Source: Clostridia bacterium
GTDB taxonomy: Bacteria > Bacillota > Clostridia > Christensenellales > Borkfalkiaceae
DNA length: 50,160 bases
Reading direction: 5' to 3'
Assembly: GCA_021204625.1 (NCBI GenBank)
Contig: JAJPZA010000233.1
Location: 1-50,160, forward strand
The notes beneath the pieces are model-generated. The model was not told the origin of the DNA. It was given only the letters and a program-made list of their open reading frames with translations, and ran no database searches. Below, piece by piece: positions 24,790 through 33,548 of the stretch. The translations under genes were made by a program, and so were the position numbers. Positions within the stretch are counted from its first letter, which is position 1. The number at the start of each line of letters is the position of its first letter.

Positions 24790-27700
24790 ATGGCCGCAGC
24801 GCCGAACTGGTGCTCCACTTCAGAGAGCTTTACCGTGACTATCTTGGAGACTCCCTTCTCTTCCATTGTGACGCCCAGGAGGGCGTTGGCCTCTTCCATT
24901 GTGGGCTTCTTATGCGTTATAACGAGGAACTGGGTTCCCTGCGAGAACTTCTTAAGGTATCTCGCGAAGCGGGATACGTTGGCCTCGTCCAGGGCCGCCT
25001 CTATCTCGTCCAGAACGCAGAAGGGCATGGGATGGGTTGCAATAATTGCAAAGAGGATGGCTATGGATGTAAGAGCCTGCTCTCCGCCGGAGAGAAGGGA
25101 TATCTTGGAAAGCTTCTTGCCCGGGGGCGAGGCTATGATTTCCACGCCGGCCTCCAGGGGGTCTTCGCAGTCCGTGTAATCCAGCTGCAGCTCCGCCTTG
25201 CCGCCGCCGAACAGCTCCTTGAAGGTGCGCTTGAAATTCTCGTTGATGAGGTCAAAGCCCTCGTTGAAGATGCGGAGCATCTCGGCACGGATGTCGTCCA
25301 GGGCCACCTGCAGGTCCGCTATGGCCTTCTCGAGGTCCTCCTTCTCCGTCTGCATCTGGGAGTAACGCTCCGTAATGTCCGCGTACTCCTGGACGGCGTT
25401 GAAGTTTATAGGGCCCAGCATGGTTATCTGGCGCTTGCAGTTGGCTATGGCAGAGTTTGCCGTTGAGGGCGTGAAATCCGGGTCCTTGTATACGAGGCAC
25501 CCTTCATAATCCAGCCCGTACTCCTCATCTATGCGGGTCTTGAGGTACTCTAAGTCTGAGTCTATCTTGGCCATGGAAAGCTCATAGCTGTGGGATGCCT
25601 CGGCCTTCTCCTCCTTCTCCTGCTGGGATGAGAGGCGCTCCGCGTCTATTGCCTGTATGCGCTCGTTGACCGTCTTCTTTGCCGCCGTGGCATCCTGGAT
25701 CTGTTTGCGGAGGTCTGCGACAACCGCCTGCTCCTCTTCCGTCAAGGCCGTCTTCTCCGCCTGCGCGGAGAACATTGAGAGCTCATCCTGGATCTGGGGA
25801 ATGGATGCGTTTATCTCATCTATCTTCCTGTAATGGGCGTCCCTCTCTTTTTTGAGGGACTCCACGTTGTCCTCCTGCCCTTTGATGGTGCTCTCCAGAG
25901 AGGCCATGTTCACATTGAGGGTGTTGTAATCATCCGTGAGAGAATCCCTCTCCGTCTTCATCTCGGCATACTGCGAGTCCATGGTGTCCATGGTCTCCGT
26001 GCCCTGGTCCGAGACTTTGGTAAGCTCGTCCGCTCCGGAGGAGATGCCGCTGTACTCGCTGTCCAGCCCCTTTAGCCTGGACTGCAGGATAGATACGGAT
26101 TCCTGGTATGCCTCGTATTCGCTGTCCTGCGAGGAGATGTTCTGCAAAAGGGTTGTCTGCTTTTCGCTCAGGCCCGCAAGCTCCAGCCTTGCAGCCTGGA
26201 TTCCGCCCACCACATTGTCCAGGTCTGCCTGCGCCTTGTCCCTCGCTTCCGTGTATTCCTTGCGCCTAGCCGGAACCCTTGAAAGGAAGCCCTTGGTCTG
26301 GGAAATGTTTCCCTCCAGGTCCTTTATCTGCCTTTCCGCAAGAAGAAGGTTTCCGGAGTTCTTCTTGTATCCGCCTGTCATGGAGCCGGACGTGGCTATC
26401 TGGTCTCCGTCCAGGGTTACTATGCGAAAGGCCCTGGGATATCTTCTGGATATTGCCGTGGCCGAGGCTATGTTGTCCACGACCAAAGTGTTGCCGAGAA
26501 GATAATGGATGACGTTCTCATACTTTCTGTCAAACTTGACTAAGTCTATGGCAAACCCTATGGCCCCTCTGTCCTTCACCGCGGAGCGGATCTGGTCATT
26601 CTCGTAACGGGCTTTCATGCCGTCCATGGGAAGGAAGGTCACCTGCCCGAGGCGGGAGGCCTTGAGGTATTCTATGAGGTAACGGGCGTCATCCCTCGTG
26701 CGGGTTATGATGTTGTTCATGGCCCCGCCGAAGGCCGTCTCTATGGCCACTTCACAGTCTTTCTGGCACGTGATTATATCCGCAATAAGGCCCTCAATCC
26801 TTTCGGAGACCTCCGGATGGGACTTGGCGTCCGTCATGAGGTTCTTCACGGAATAGCCGTATCCGTCATAACGCTCGCGGATGGCCACGTACGTGTCCAG
26901 CTTCTGCTCCAAAGCGGAGAGCTGGGCGTTGGCGTCATACTCCTGCCTGGTGAGAAGAGAGAGCTTGTTCTCCCATTCCGCAAGGGCGGTCTTTGCCGCC
27001 TCCGTCATGGAATCCTCGTTGGAGAGCATCTGGTTGAGTTCGTTGAAACGCTTCAGGCACTGGTCATACTGGGCCTTGCTGTCCAGATACTTTGCGTGGA
27101 TGCTTTCCATCTCGGTCTGCATCTCGCCCACGCGCTCCGAAAGGAGCTCTTTCTGCGCTGCAATGGAGCCCATGTTCTGCCGAAGGTCCGAGAGGTCCTT
27201 CATGGCCGCCATGAGCTTTTTCCTGTGCTCTCCGGTGTCCAGCTCATGCTGGGCGATTTTGGCGGAGAGGTCGTCCGCCTTGGCCTTTATGCCCGTTGCG
27301 TCCAGGCGCATCTTCTCTATGCGCCTTCTGTTCTTCTCCTGCAGGTCCTCCCCTCTTCGTATCTCCTTGTCTATGTCCGCTATGCGCTTGGATGAAAAGG
27401 CAATGTCATCCCTGGCCTGCGAGAGCTTCTGCTTGGCCGCGTTCGCCTTTTCCGTGTAAACCCTGGCCTCGCCGCTCTTGTGCTCTATGCCTACTGAATA
27501 CCTGTTGAGGCGCTCATTTAAGTCATTGAGGTTGTTGTCCTGCGTGTTTATCTCTTCCCTGCACCTGCCGTACTCCGCAAGGAGGTCATCCATGTGCCTG
27601 GTAAGGTAATCCACCCTGTCATCCGCGGCCTGCTTTTTCTTCCGGATCTTGTCCTTCTCGCCCTCCGCGCTGTCATGGCGGGTGATGTACAGGTTGGTCT

Positions 27701-28379
27701 CATTGCGGCGCAGCTCGCCGTATATGGCCTCATATTTCTGCGCGTTCTCCGCGGCCTTCTTCAAGGGGCCTATCTGGCGCTCAACCTCGCCCATGCGCTG
27801 CTCAAAGACGAACAGGTTGTCCTTCGAGGCCTGGAGCTTTCTTTCCGCCTCGTTCTTGCGGTCCTTGAAAACGACGATTCCTGTGGCCTCCTCGAATATG
27901 GACCTTCTGTCCTCCGGCTTGGACCTCATTATCTGCTCTATCCTGCCCTGGCCTATGATGGAATACCCCTCCTTTGCAAGGCCCACGCCGTGCAGGAGGT
28001 TTATAAGCGTCTTGAGCCTTGAGGGCTGCTTGTTGAGGACGTATTCGCTGGTGCCGTCCCGATAGAGCCGGCGGGTCATCTCAACCTCGTCCGAGTCCAT
28101 GTCGAACACCCGGCTGGTGTTGTCGAAAAGGAGGGTCACTTCGCACATGGACGTCTTGCGCCTTGTCTCGGTGCCGTCGAAGATGACGTCCATCATATGG
28201 GAGCCTCTCATATTCTTGGCGGACTGCTCGCCCAAAACCCAGCGGATTGCGTCCGCTACGTTGGACTTTCCGCAGCCGTTGGGGCCCACAATGCCTGTGA
28301 CCCCGTCCGAGATGGGTATTACCGTCTTGTCCGCGAACGACTTGAATCCTACAAGCTGTATTTCCTTGAAAGTTCTCAT
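24783..28379 (-). CDS. smc: Chromosome segregation protein SMC
   Basis: 1198 residues, usual length. Forms the condensin dimer that compacts and segregates the chromosome with ScpA and ScpB. Head: Walker A GPNGCGKS (32-39) and IRWVLGEQSAKNMRG. Long coiled coils flank the hinge at roughly 500-660 (VAIETAFGGAMNNIITRT, ARYLIEYLK). C-terminal head: signature LLSGGEQALTSIAILFAI and Walker B with FCVLDEIEAALDEANV. The ATG overlaps the rnc stop as ATGA, so translation is coupled to rnc. ftsY follows. No break or frameshift is seen. Confidence 0.97.
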   Translation of the reverse strand: MRTFKEIQLVGFKSFADKTVIPISDGVTGIVGPNGCGKSNVADAIRWVLGEQSAKNMRGSHMMDVIFDGTETRRKTSMCEVTLLFDNTSRVFDMDSDEVEMTRRLYRDGTSEYVLNKQPSRLKTLINLLHGVGLAKEGYSIIGQGRIEQIMRSKPEDRRSIFEEATGIVVFKDRKNEAERKLQASKDNLFVFEQRMGEVERQIGPLKKAAENAQKYEAIYGELRRNETNLYITRHDSAEGEKDKIRKKKQAADDRVDYLTRHMDDLLAEYGRCREEINTQDNNLNDLNERLNRYSVGIEHKSGEARVYTEKANAAKQKLSQARDDIAFSSKRIADIDKEIRRGEDLQEKNRRRIEKMRLDATGIKAKADDLSAKIAQHELDTGEHRKKLMAAMKDLSDLRQNMGSIAAQKELLSERVGEMQTEMESIHAKYLDSKAQYDQCLKRFNELNQMLSNEDSMTEAAKTALAEWENKLSLLTRQEYDANAQLSALEQKLDTYVAIRERYDGYGYSVKNLMTDAKSHPEVSERIEGLIADIITCQKDCEVAIETAFGGAMNNIITRTRDDARYLIEYLKASRLGQVTFLPMDGMKARYENDQIRSAVKDRGAIGFAIDLVKFDRKYENVIHYLLGNTLVVDNIASATAISRRYPRAFRIVTLDGDQIATSGSMTGGYKKNSGNLLLAERQIKDLEGNISQTKGFLSRVPARRKEYTEARDKAQADLDNVVGGIQAARLELAGLSEKQTTLLQNISSQDSEYEAYQESVSILQSRLKGLDSEYSGISSGADELTKVSDQGTETMDTMDSQYAEMKTERDSLTDDYNTLNVNMASLESTIKGQEDNVESLKKERDAHYRKIDEINASIPQIQDELSMFSAQAEKTALTEEEQAVVADLRKQIQDATAAKKTVNERIQAIDAERLSSQQEKEEKAEASHSYELSMAKIDSDLEYLKTRIDEEYGLDYEGCLVYKDPDFTPSTANSAIANCKRQITMLGPINFNAVQEYADITERYSQMQTEKEDLEKAIADLQVALDDIRAEMLRIFNEGFDLINENFKRTFKELFGGGKAELQLDYTDCEDPLEAGVEIIASPPGKKLSKISLLSGGEQALTSIAILFAIIATHPMPFCVLDEIEAALDEANVSRFARYLKKFSQGTQFLVITHKKPTMEEANALLGVTMEEKGVSKIVTVKLSEVEHQFGAAAID

Positions 28380-29056
28380 ACGGTCCCTTTTTCCATATCC
28401 TCCGGATTTTCCGGCTTCTCCGTCCTCCCGGCCGCAGCCGCCAGATCATCAAGGGCGGCTTTTGCCGCCAGCTGCTCCGCGCCCCTCACGCTCCCGGCCT
28501 CCGCCGAGAACTGCTTTCCGAACACTTCCACCGCGGCCTTGAACCACGGCTCCTGGGGCGTTCCTATGCTGCTCTTCTCATACACCGGGCAGGGCAGGCC
28601 TTTCGCCTGCAGAAGCTCCTGCAGATCCCCTTTGTAATTCACGCCGGGAAGAGGGGCTTCAAAGTCCAGCGTGCGGAGCACGAACTTCCTGGCCTCGTCC
28701 ATGCCGCCGTCCAGGTAAATGGCAGCCACCATGCTCTCATACACAGATGGCGTGGCCTTCTTGTTGGTGTTGTCCCCGGCGCTCTTCATAAGGTTCCTGT
28801 CCAGCCCCAGACGCCTTGACACCGGAGCCAGGGCGCTGTCTGCGACCAGCGCCTTGCGGCGCTCCGTAAGCACACCTTCGCGCTGCGCCTCGTTGTATAT
28901 TTTCTCCGAGACAATGAACTCCAGAATGGCGTCTCCGAAGAACTCCAGGCTCTGGTAATTGTCCTCTGAATATGATGGAAGAGTCAAGGCCCGCACCATG
29001 AGGGACTTGTCCCTGAAAACGTACCCTATGCTCTTCTCCACTCCCTGTATGTCCAT
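28376..29056 (-). CDS. rnc: Ribonuclease III
   Basis: 226 residues from the ATG at 29056, chosen because AAGGAG lies 4 bases ahead. Cuts double-stranded RNA, including rRNA precursors. The catalytic domain shows LEFFGDAILE (37-46; Glu38, Asp42 and Glu46 kept), REGVLTERRKALV, and PSVYESMVAAIYLDGG. In the last motif the Asp of the usual A-D-x-x-E is Ser104, while Glu107 is kept. A dsRNA-binding domain fills the C-terminal third (YKGDLQELLQ, WFKAAVEVFGKQFSAEAGS, AEQLAAKAALDDL). The stop overlaps the smc start. Whether the Ser change lowers activity is not known; the rest of the protein looks intact. Confidence 0.94.
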   Translation of the reverse strand: MDIQGVEKSIGYVFRDKSLMVRALTLPSYSEDNYQSLEFFGDAILEFIVSEKIYNEAQREGVLTERRKALVADSALAPVSRRLGLDRNLMKSAGDNTNKKATPSVYESMVAAIYLDGGMDEARKFVLRTLDFEAPLPGVNYKGDLQELLQAKGLPCPVYEKSSIGTPQEPWFKAAVEVFGKQFSAEAGSVRGAEQLAAKAALDDLAAAAGRTEKPENPEDMEKGTV

Positions 29057-29135
29057 TCCGCTCCTTGCAAGGCCGGACCAAAAGCCCATGGCTTGCGGCC
29101 ATGCCTTTCCGTGTGGGATTATGCTTTGATTTTTC

Positions 29136-30170
29136 TTACTGCTCTTCCGGGATAAGGGCCTTGAAATCCACTGCGGACAGCATCTCCTCCACCTTGGGCA
29201 CGAGGCCGTTGCGGTATATCATGGCCGCGTTCTCTATGGCCGCCTTGAAGGTCCTGGGCTTTGATGAGCCGTGCGTCTTTACGACGACCTTCTTGAGGCC
29301 CAAAAGAAGGGATCCGCCGAACTTCTCGAAGTCCAGCTGGCCGCGCATGTTGTTGATGGCCTTCTTTGCGAACAGGTATCCGATCTTTGACCGAAGCGTT
29401 GCCGACAGCTCTTTTTTCATGATGGAAAGGACCAGCTTGCCGCAGCCCTCCATGCTCTTGAGGGCGATGTTTCCGCTGAAGCCGTCCGCCACGACGACGT
29501 CCACGTCCCCTATCATGATGTCACGGCCTTCGATGTTGCCCACGAAGTTTATGCCCTGCATCTGGGAAAGGTACTTGAAGGTCTCCTGGCGCAGGGGGTC
29601 TCCCTTGTGCTCTTCCGTGCCGTTGTTGAGGAGTCCTACCCTGGGGTTCTCTATGCCGAATCCGGCTTTGGCGTATGCAGAGGCCATTACGGCGAACTGG
29701 CAGAGCATCACGGGCTTGCACTCCGCATTGGCGCCGCAGTCACAGAGGAGCGTTGACGTTCCGCGGACGTTGGGGATTGCCGGGCAGAGCGCCGGCCTGT
29801 TCACACCCCTTATGCGGCCGACGATTGTCTGGCCTCCGACAATGGTTGCTCCGGTTGAGCCGCCCGTGACCAGGGCCACGATGTCATCCTCTTTCTTGAG
29901 CTTCCAAAATCCCTGCACGAGCGAGGACTGCTTCTTGGACTTGACCGCAACCGTAGGGATATCGTTCATGTCTATGACGTCCGGGCAGTCCACGATCTCA
30001 AGCCTGTCCTTGTCATACGTGTATTTCGCGAGCTCCGCTTCCACATCCGCCTGGCGGCCCGTTAAAATGAGATACAGATCCTTGTCATCTCCAAGCGCCT
30101 GCACGGCCCCCTCTATAACCGCCTGGGGAGCATTGTCCCCGCCCATGGCGTCCACTAAAATCTTGGTCAT
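29136..30170 (-). CDS. plsX: Phosphate acyltransferase PlsX
   Basis: 344 residues from the second of two adjacent ATG codons (30170), 6 bases after GGAGG. Makes acyl-phosphate from acyl-ACP for the PlsX-PlsY route to phospholipids; peripheral on the inner membrane face. Starts TKILVDAMGGDNAPQAVIEG, the family signature, followed by the ALVTGGSTGATIVGGQTIVGRIRG and LLNNGTEEHKGDPLRQETF motifs and DVVVADGFSGNIALKSMEG. First gene of plsX-rnc-smc; acpP, often found between plsX and rnc, is missing here. Promoter at 30255-30283. Confidence 0.96.
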   Translation of the reverse strand: MTKILVDAMGGDNAPQAVIEGAVQALGDDKDLYLILTGRQADVEAELAKYTYDKDRLEIVDCPDVIDMNDIPTVAVKSKKQSSLVQGFWKLKKEDDIVALVTGGSTGATIVGGQTIVGRIRGVNRPALCPAIPNVRGTSTLLCDCGANAECKPVMLCQFAVMASAYAKAGFGIENPRVGLLNNGTEEHKGDPLRQETFKYLSQMQGINFVGNIEGRDIMIGDVDVVVADGFSGNIALKSMEGCGKLVLSIMKKELSATLRSKIGYLFAKKAINNMRGQLDFEKFGGSLLLGLKKVVVKTHGSSKPRTFKAAIENAAMIYRNGLVPKVEEMLSAVDFKALIPEEQ

Positions 30171-30254
30171 CATATACCTCCAAGGGCTCTTACACGGCGC
30201 TCCCAGCAGACCGTCCTCCCGCCCGGAAAATATTGTGTATAATATACATGAAAG

Positions 30255-30283
30255 ATTATAGCACCTAAGACAGCAAAAGACAA
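30255..30283 (-). promoter_or_regulatory. Promoter of plsX-rnc-smc
   Basis: Minus strand TTGTCT (30283-30278), 17-base spacer, TATAAT (30260-30255), about 85 bases before the plsX start. A second TATAAT-like stretch (ATATTATAC) lies 20 bases further on. Confidence 0.75.
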
Positions 30284-30630
30284 ATGATTTTTTCATGAAA
30301 ACATGCGCCAAATCCACAATATCTTGTGCTTTTGCCGCCCAGCACCCACAACAAAACGAGCATCTCCTTCCTCACCCGGATTTTCTGGCATGTACCGGAC
30401 ACGGCCGTGCCATTTTTTAGAACGGTGAAAATCAGAAACATTTGTTTCAGCTCCGGCCCGTTCATTCCGGGCAAAACGGGCATATGGCCGTCCTTCCGGC
30501 GCAGGGTGCACTACGCCCCAAAATAGGCTCTCCAGTTTGATTGCAATTTATCCAAAAATAGGTGAAAATATATTGCAAATCTTCTATAAGAAACTGTTGT
30601 TCGTACTTTTGGTTATATTCGCCTGCGGAC

Positions 30631-30656
30631 AAAAAATGCCCTGCCTGGGCAGGGTC
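30631..30656 (-). terminator. Intrinsic terminator of the HTH-nucleotidyltransferase gene
   Basis: Minus strand CCCTGCC / GGCAGGG stem (tight loop, so about 6 bp form) followed by CATTTTTTG, 54 bases past the stop at 30710. Confidence 0.75.
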
Positions 30657-30709
30657 CTGAGCCGGCCTGTTTATATATGACAGTCCAGCCTTTCCGTGTG
30701 GATGACAGG

Positions 30710-31210
30710 CTATCTGAGTTTGGCTCCTTCCTGCCTGTAAATCCTGATTCCGTCCAGCAGGATCTCGTTGGTAAGAGGCAAGTTGTTTTTAAGATGGTCC
30801 TGGTTTAGCAGCTCCACTTTCTTATGCAGGGCTTCCCTGAAAGTCTCTATTATCTCAAAGTAAGTGATAGTCTTAATTGGGGTATAGGCGAGCAGGTCCA
30901 CATCGCTCCGGTCACTCGCATATCCCTTTGCATATGAGCCAAACAGATACAGGTACTTTATACCAAAATCCGGCCTTGACCCGCATATCTCAACGCAGGT
31001 CTTTTTGATGAAGTCCAGGGTGAGAATCCCGTGCTCTTCATCCACGCAGCCGTATTTGCCCAGCTTGTCCGTCATGTATTCATACTTGATGGTGCCGGCA
31101 CAGGCCTCGTTGTTCTCATATCTCTGATAAGTCCTTAACGGGATTCCGATATAGCCTGCGGCGGCAGCCTGGGACAACCCTTTTTCCATGCGCAGCTCCT
31201 TGAGTGTCAT
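30710..31210 (-). CDS. HTH-nucleotidyltransferase fusion (MNT-type domain)
   Basis: 166 residues from the ATG at 31210 (GGAGG 9 bases upstream). Residues 1-45 form a Cro/CI-like helix-turn-helix (LKELRMEKGLSQAAAAGYIG, TYQRYENNE). Residues about 62-166 form a minimal nucleotidyltransferase domain: LFGSYAKGYASDRSDVDLLAY (90-109) has the GS-x10-D-x-D catalytic pattern with Asp103 and Asp105. Such MNT domains act as antitoxins of HEPN toxins, or as nucleotide-adding enzymes of unclear target. No HEPN-like partner gene lies beside it. The HTH suggests that it binds DNA, perhaps its own promoter; this is inference. Single-gene unit with promoter-like TTGCAA-18-TACAAT at 31239-31268. Confidence 0.85.
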   Translation of the reverse strand: MTLKELRMEKGLSQAAAAGYIGIPLRTYQRYENNEACAGTIKYEYMTDKLGKYGCVDEEHGILTLDFIKKTCVEICGSRPDFGIKYLYLFGSYAKGYASDRSDVDLLAYTPIKTITYFEIIETFREALHKKVELLNQDHLKNNLPLTNEILLDGIRIYRQEGAKLR

Positions 31211-31238
31211 AATGTCTGGCCTCCTTCCACTGCGTGTA

Positions 31239-31268
31239 ATTGTACATTCGCCGGCAGACGGTTTGCAA
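31239..31268 (-). promoter_or_regulatory. Possible promoter of the HTH-nucleotidyltransferase gene
   Basis: Minus strand TTGCAA (31268-31263), 18-base spacer, TACAAT (31244-31239), about 30 bases before the ATG. Confidence 0.45.
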
Positions 31269-31423
31269 GCCAAAAAGAAGGCCTTCTCCGTCCGCTTTTG
31301 CGTTTTGACGTTTCCTGCTGGAAAGAATACCGCCATTCTTGCATACTCCGGAAAAATGATGTGCAATTTTTGCATATTGCCAGGTTCCGGAATGTGCAAT
31401 GCAGTATGTACGTGCAGGCAAAT

Positions 31424-31446
31424 AAAAAGCCCTGCTCTTCGCAGGG
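31424..31446 (-). terminator. Intrinsic terminator of the PHP gene
   Basis: Minus strand CCCTGC-GAAGA-GCAGGG followed by CTTTTTATTTG, only 8 bases past the stop at 31454. Confidence 0.8.
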
Positions 31447-31453
31447 ACCTGTG

Positions 31454-32287
31454 CTACAGTATTCCAAGTTTTCCGGCCAGCTCTTCATCTGTCCAGAAGT
31501 CCGGCTTGCCGACGGATCTGCTCCTGCCCCGAAGGTGGGTGTCTGAGCCTCCGGTGCATATGAGCCCAAGCTCGTTTGCAAGAGCCTCGTATTCTGCAGT
31601 CTGCTCCGGAGTGTGCGTGGAGTAATACACTTCCAGGCCTTCAAGGCCAAGGGCCTTGAGACGGATGAGAAGATCCTTGAGCTTTCCAGGGGTCATGTCT
31701 ATTCTCCCGGGATGGGCCACAACAGAGAACCCGCGGGCAGAACGCACGGCTTCAACGGTCTCTTCCGGAGAGGGGCGGAATTCCGTAACGTATCCGGGAC
31801 AGCCGTAATTGAGATACTGGCCAAAGAACGCATACGGGTCCGGGGCGTAACCCCTTTTCACTCCCGCCCTCGCTATATGCATGCCGTGGATGGGCTGCTC
31901 TGGAGAGTATCTCTCTGCCATGGGCTCTTCAATGGGAATGTGCACGCCAATTTTGTCCAGCTTCGCAAGGATGGCCTCCGTGCGCTTCACGGAGTTGCTT
32001 GCAAGCATCTCCATGAAGGGCTGGAAAAGGGTCTCGTCGCAGTTGTATGCGAGCGTGTGGAGCTTCACGTCCCCTTCGTATGCGGAGACTTCGCAGCCGT
32101 GCGCAAGGCGTATGCCGTATGCGTTACAGCACGCCTGCGCTTCAGGAATGCCCAGCATGCAGTCATGGTCCGTAATTGCCAGGGCCTGCAAACCGGCCTC
32201 CCTGGCCCACTGCACGGCCTCTGCGGGCGTCTGGCCGCCGTCTGAATACCATGTGTGGACGTGTAAATCTGCCTTCAGATGTGTCAT
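31454..32287 (-). CDS. PHP-domain phosphoesterase
   Basis: 277 residues from the ATG at 32287; no strong ribosome binding site is seen, so an ATG 30 bases upstream is possible. Polymerase-and-histidinol-phosphatase fold: HLKADLHVHTWYSDGG (3-18; metal ligands His9 and His11), LAITDHDCMLG, LAHGCEVSAYEGDVKLHTLAYNCD, FSVVAHPGRI, and CTGGSDTHLRGR near the C-terminus. The order and spacing resemble the YciV/TrpH group, which includes 3',5'-nucleoside bisphosphate phosphatases and RNA 5'-trimming exonucleases. Substrate is not fixed by sequence alone. Follows recF by about 110 bases and may be cotranscribed with it. Confidence 0.88.
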   Translation of the reverse strand: MTHLKADLHVHTWYSDGGQTPAEAVQWAREAGLQALAITDHDCMLGIPEAQACCNAYGIRLAHGCEVSAYEGDVKLHTLAYNCDETLFQPFMEMLASNSVKRTEAILAKLDKIGVHIPIEEPMAERYSPEQPIHGMHIARAGVKRGYAPDPYAFFGQYLNYGCPGYVTEFRPSPEETVEAVRSARGFSVVAHPGRIDMTPGKLKDLLIRLKALGLEGLEVYYSTHTPEQTAEYEALANELGLICTGGSDTHLRGRSRSVGKPDFWTDEELAGKLGIL

Positions 32288-32396
32288 ATTGAATGCCGTT
32301 ATTTCAAAGATACCCATGCGCCAAACTGCTGCGGACGCATGTATTTGGCCCCTGTTTTGGGGCATGTGCAAAATGCCCTTTGCGGGCATCCGTGAG

Positions 32397-33548
32397 TTAT
32401 TCCTGCTGCTGTTGCTGCTCCTGCCTCTGCTCCTGCTGCGGGGCTTCCCGCTTGGGCTGGTTTTTGCGGACCACGGAGCCGTTCTCTATGCGTATCTTGC
32501 TGGTCTCCTTTCCGTACAGGGCACGCTCTGCGTGGGTGCAGGTTATGAGGCACTGCAGGTTGTCCGTCTTGCGGACAAGCATCTTGCGGCGGGGAAGATC
32601 CAGCTCGGACATGACGTCATCAAGGACAAGGACCGGGGATTCGCCGGAGGTCTCGGTGAAGATCTCAACTTCCGCAAGCTTTATGGAAAGCGCCGCCGTG
32701 CGGGTCTGCCCCTGGGAGGCGTACGTTTTTGCGTCCGTGCCGTTTATCTCAATCCCAATGTCATCCCTGTGGGGGCCTAATCCGGTGAAGCCTAAGCGTA
32801 TGTCCTTGTCATAAGTCTGGGACAGGGAATTGTACAGCTTTTTGGCTATCTCCCCTTCGGTGCCGGCGTATTTGCGCTCCGGGAAGACGTCAAGCTCTTC
32901 CGCTCCGTCCGTGAGGAACGCATGGGCCTCTTTTGCATGGGGGCCAAGCATCTCTAGGTATTCCTTGCGCTTGGAGATTATGATGGCCGCGTACTGGCAG
33001 AGCTGCTCGTCCCAGACGGGGAGCATGGCGTACACGTCGTCCAGGTTCTTGTTCTTGAGAAGATTGTTGCGCTGCTCCAGAATCTTGTTGTATCTTGCCA
33101 GGGCTATGTAATACGGGCGGTAAAGCTGCGAGATGGAGACGTTCAGAAAGCGGCGCCTCTCGTCCGGGCCGTCCTGGATAAGACGGAGCTCATGGGGCGA
33201 GAAAAAGACGCTGTAAAGGTTGCCAAGAATGTCCGCGTTGCGGGTGATTTTGTTGCCGTTCACGCGAAGCTCGCGGCCGGTTTCCGTGATGCGGGCCCAA
33301 AGGGACACGGTCCCGTATTTGGCCTGGGCCTCCACCGAGATTTCCGCGCTGGCAGAGCCCTGCTGGATCATCTGTTTGTCCCTGCGCGTGCGGGGGGATG
33401 TGCCTGTGCAAAGATAATACACGGCCTCGGCGCAGTTGGTCTTGCCCTGCGCGTTCCGGCCGAAGATGACGTTGATCCCCGGGGTGAAATCTATGGTCTC
33501 ATCGGTGTAGTTTCTGAAGTTTTTCAAATGCAATTTTTTTATGTACAT
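32397..33548 (-). CDS. recF: DNA replication and repair protein RecF
   Basis: 383 residues. SMC-like ATPase that helps load RecA at gaps through RecO and RecR. MYIKKLHLKNFRNYTDETIDF is the usual N-terminus; Walker A is GRNAQGKT (30-37). Also seen: FSPHELRLIQDGPDERRRFLN, LTGLGPHRDD-type FTGLGPHRDDI, SQGQTRTAALSIKLAEVE (signature) and VLVLDDVMSELD (Walker B). The last 20 residues are an unusual Gln/Glu tail (QQEQRQEQQQQQE) beyond the normal end. It is divergent from dnaA; dnaN, its common neighbour, is not present in this window. Confidence 0.95.
   Translation of the reverse strand: MYIKKLHLKNFRNYTDETIDFTPGINVIFGRNAQGKTNCAEAVYYLCTGTSPRTRRDKQMIQQGSASAEISVEAQAKYGTVSLWARITETGRELRVNGNKITRNADILGNLYSVFFSPHELRLIQDGPDERRRFLNVSISQLYRPYYIALARYNKILEQRNNLLKNKNLDDVYAMLPVWDEQLCQYAAIIISKRKEYLEMLGPHAKEAHAFLTDGAEELDVFPERKYAGTEGEIAKKLYNSLSQTYDKDIRLGFTGLGPHRDDIGIEINGTDAKTYASQGQTRTAALSIKLAEVEIFTETSGESPVLVLDDVMSELDLPRRKMLVRKTDNLQCLITCTHAERALYGKETSKIRIENGSVVRKNQPKREAPQQEQRQEQQQQQE

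Larger units (their letters stand above)
30171..30709. other. 540-base gap: plsX promoter, terminator and AT-rich stretch
   Basis: No gene. Holds the plsX promoter (30255-30283), an AT-rich block at about 30535-30620, and the terminator of the nucleotidyltransferase gene. Three sequences close to a DnaA box occur: AAATCCACA at 30310, TTATCCAAA at 30548 and TGTGGATGA at 30697; none is perfect. Confidence 0.5.

Noticed and set aside
24726-25466. 246-codon plus-strand frame over the end of smc
   Set aside because: Shadow of the smc C-terminal head; starts within the tandem repeat gap.
29065-30261. 398-codon plus-strand frame opposite plsX
   Set aside because: Antisense to plsX with its conserved motifs intact on the minus strand.
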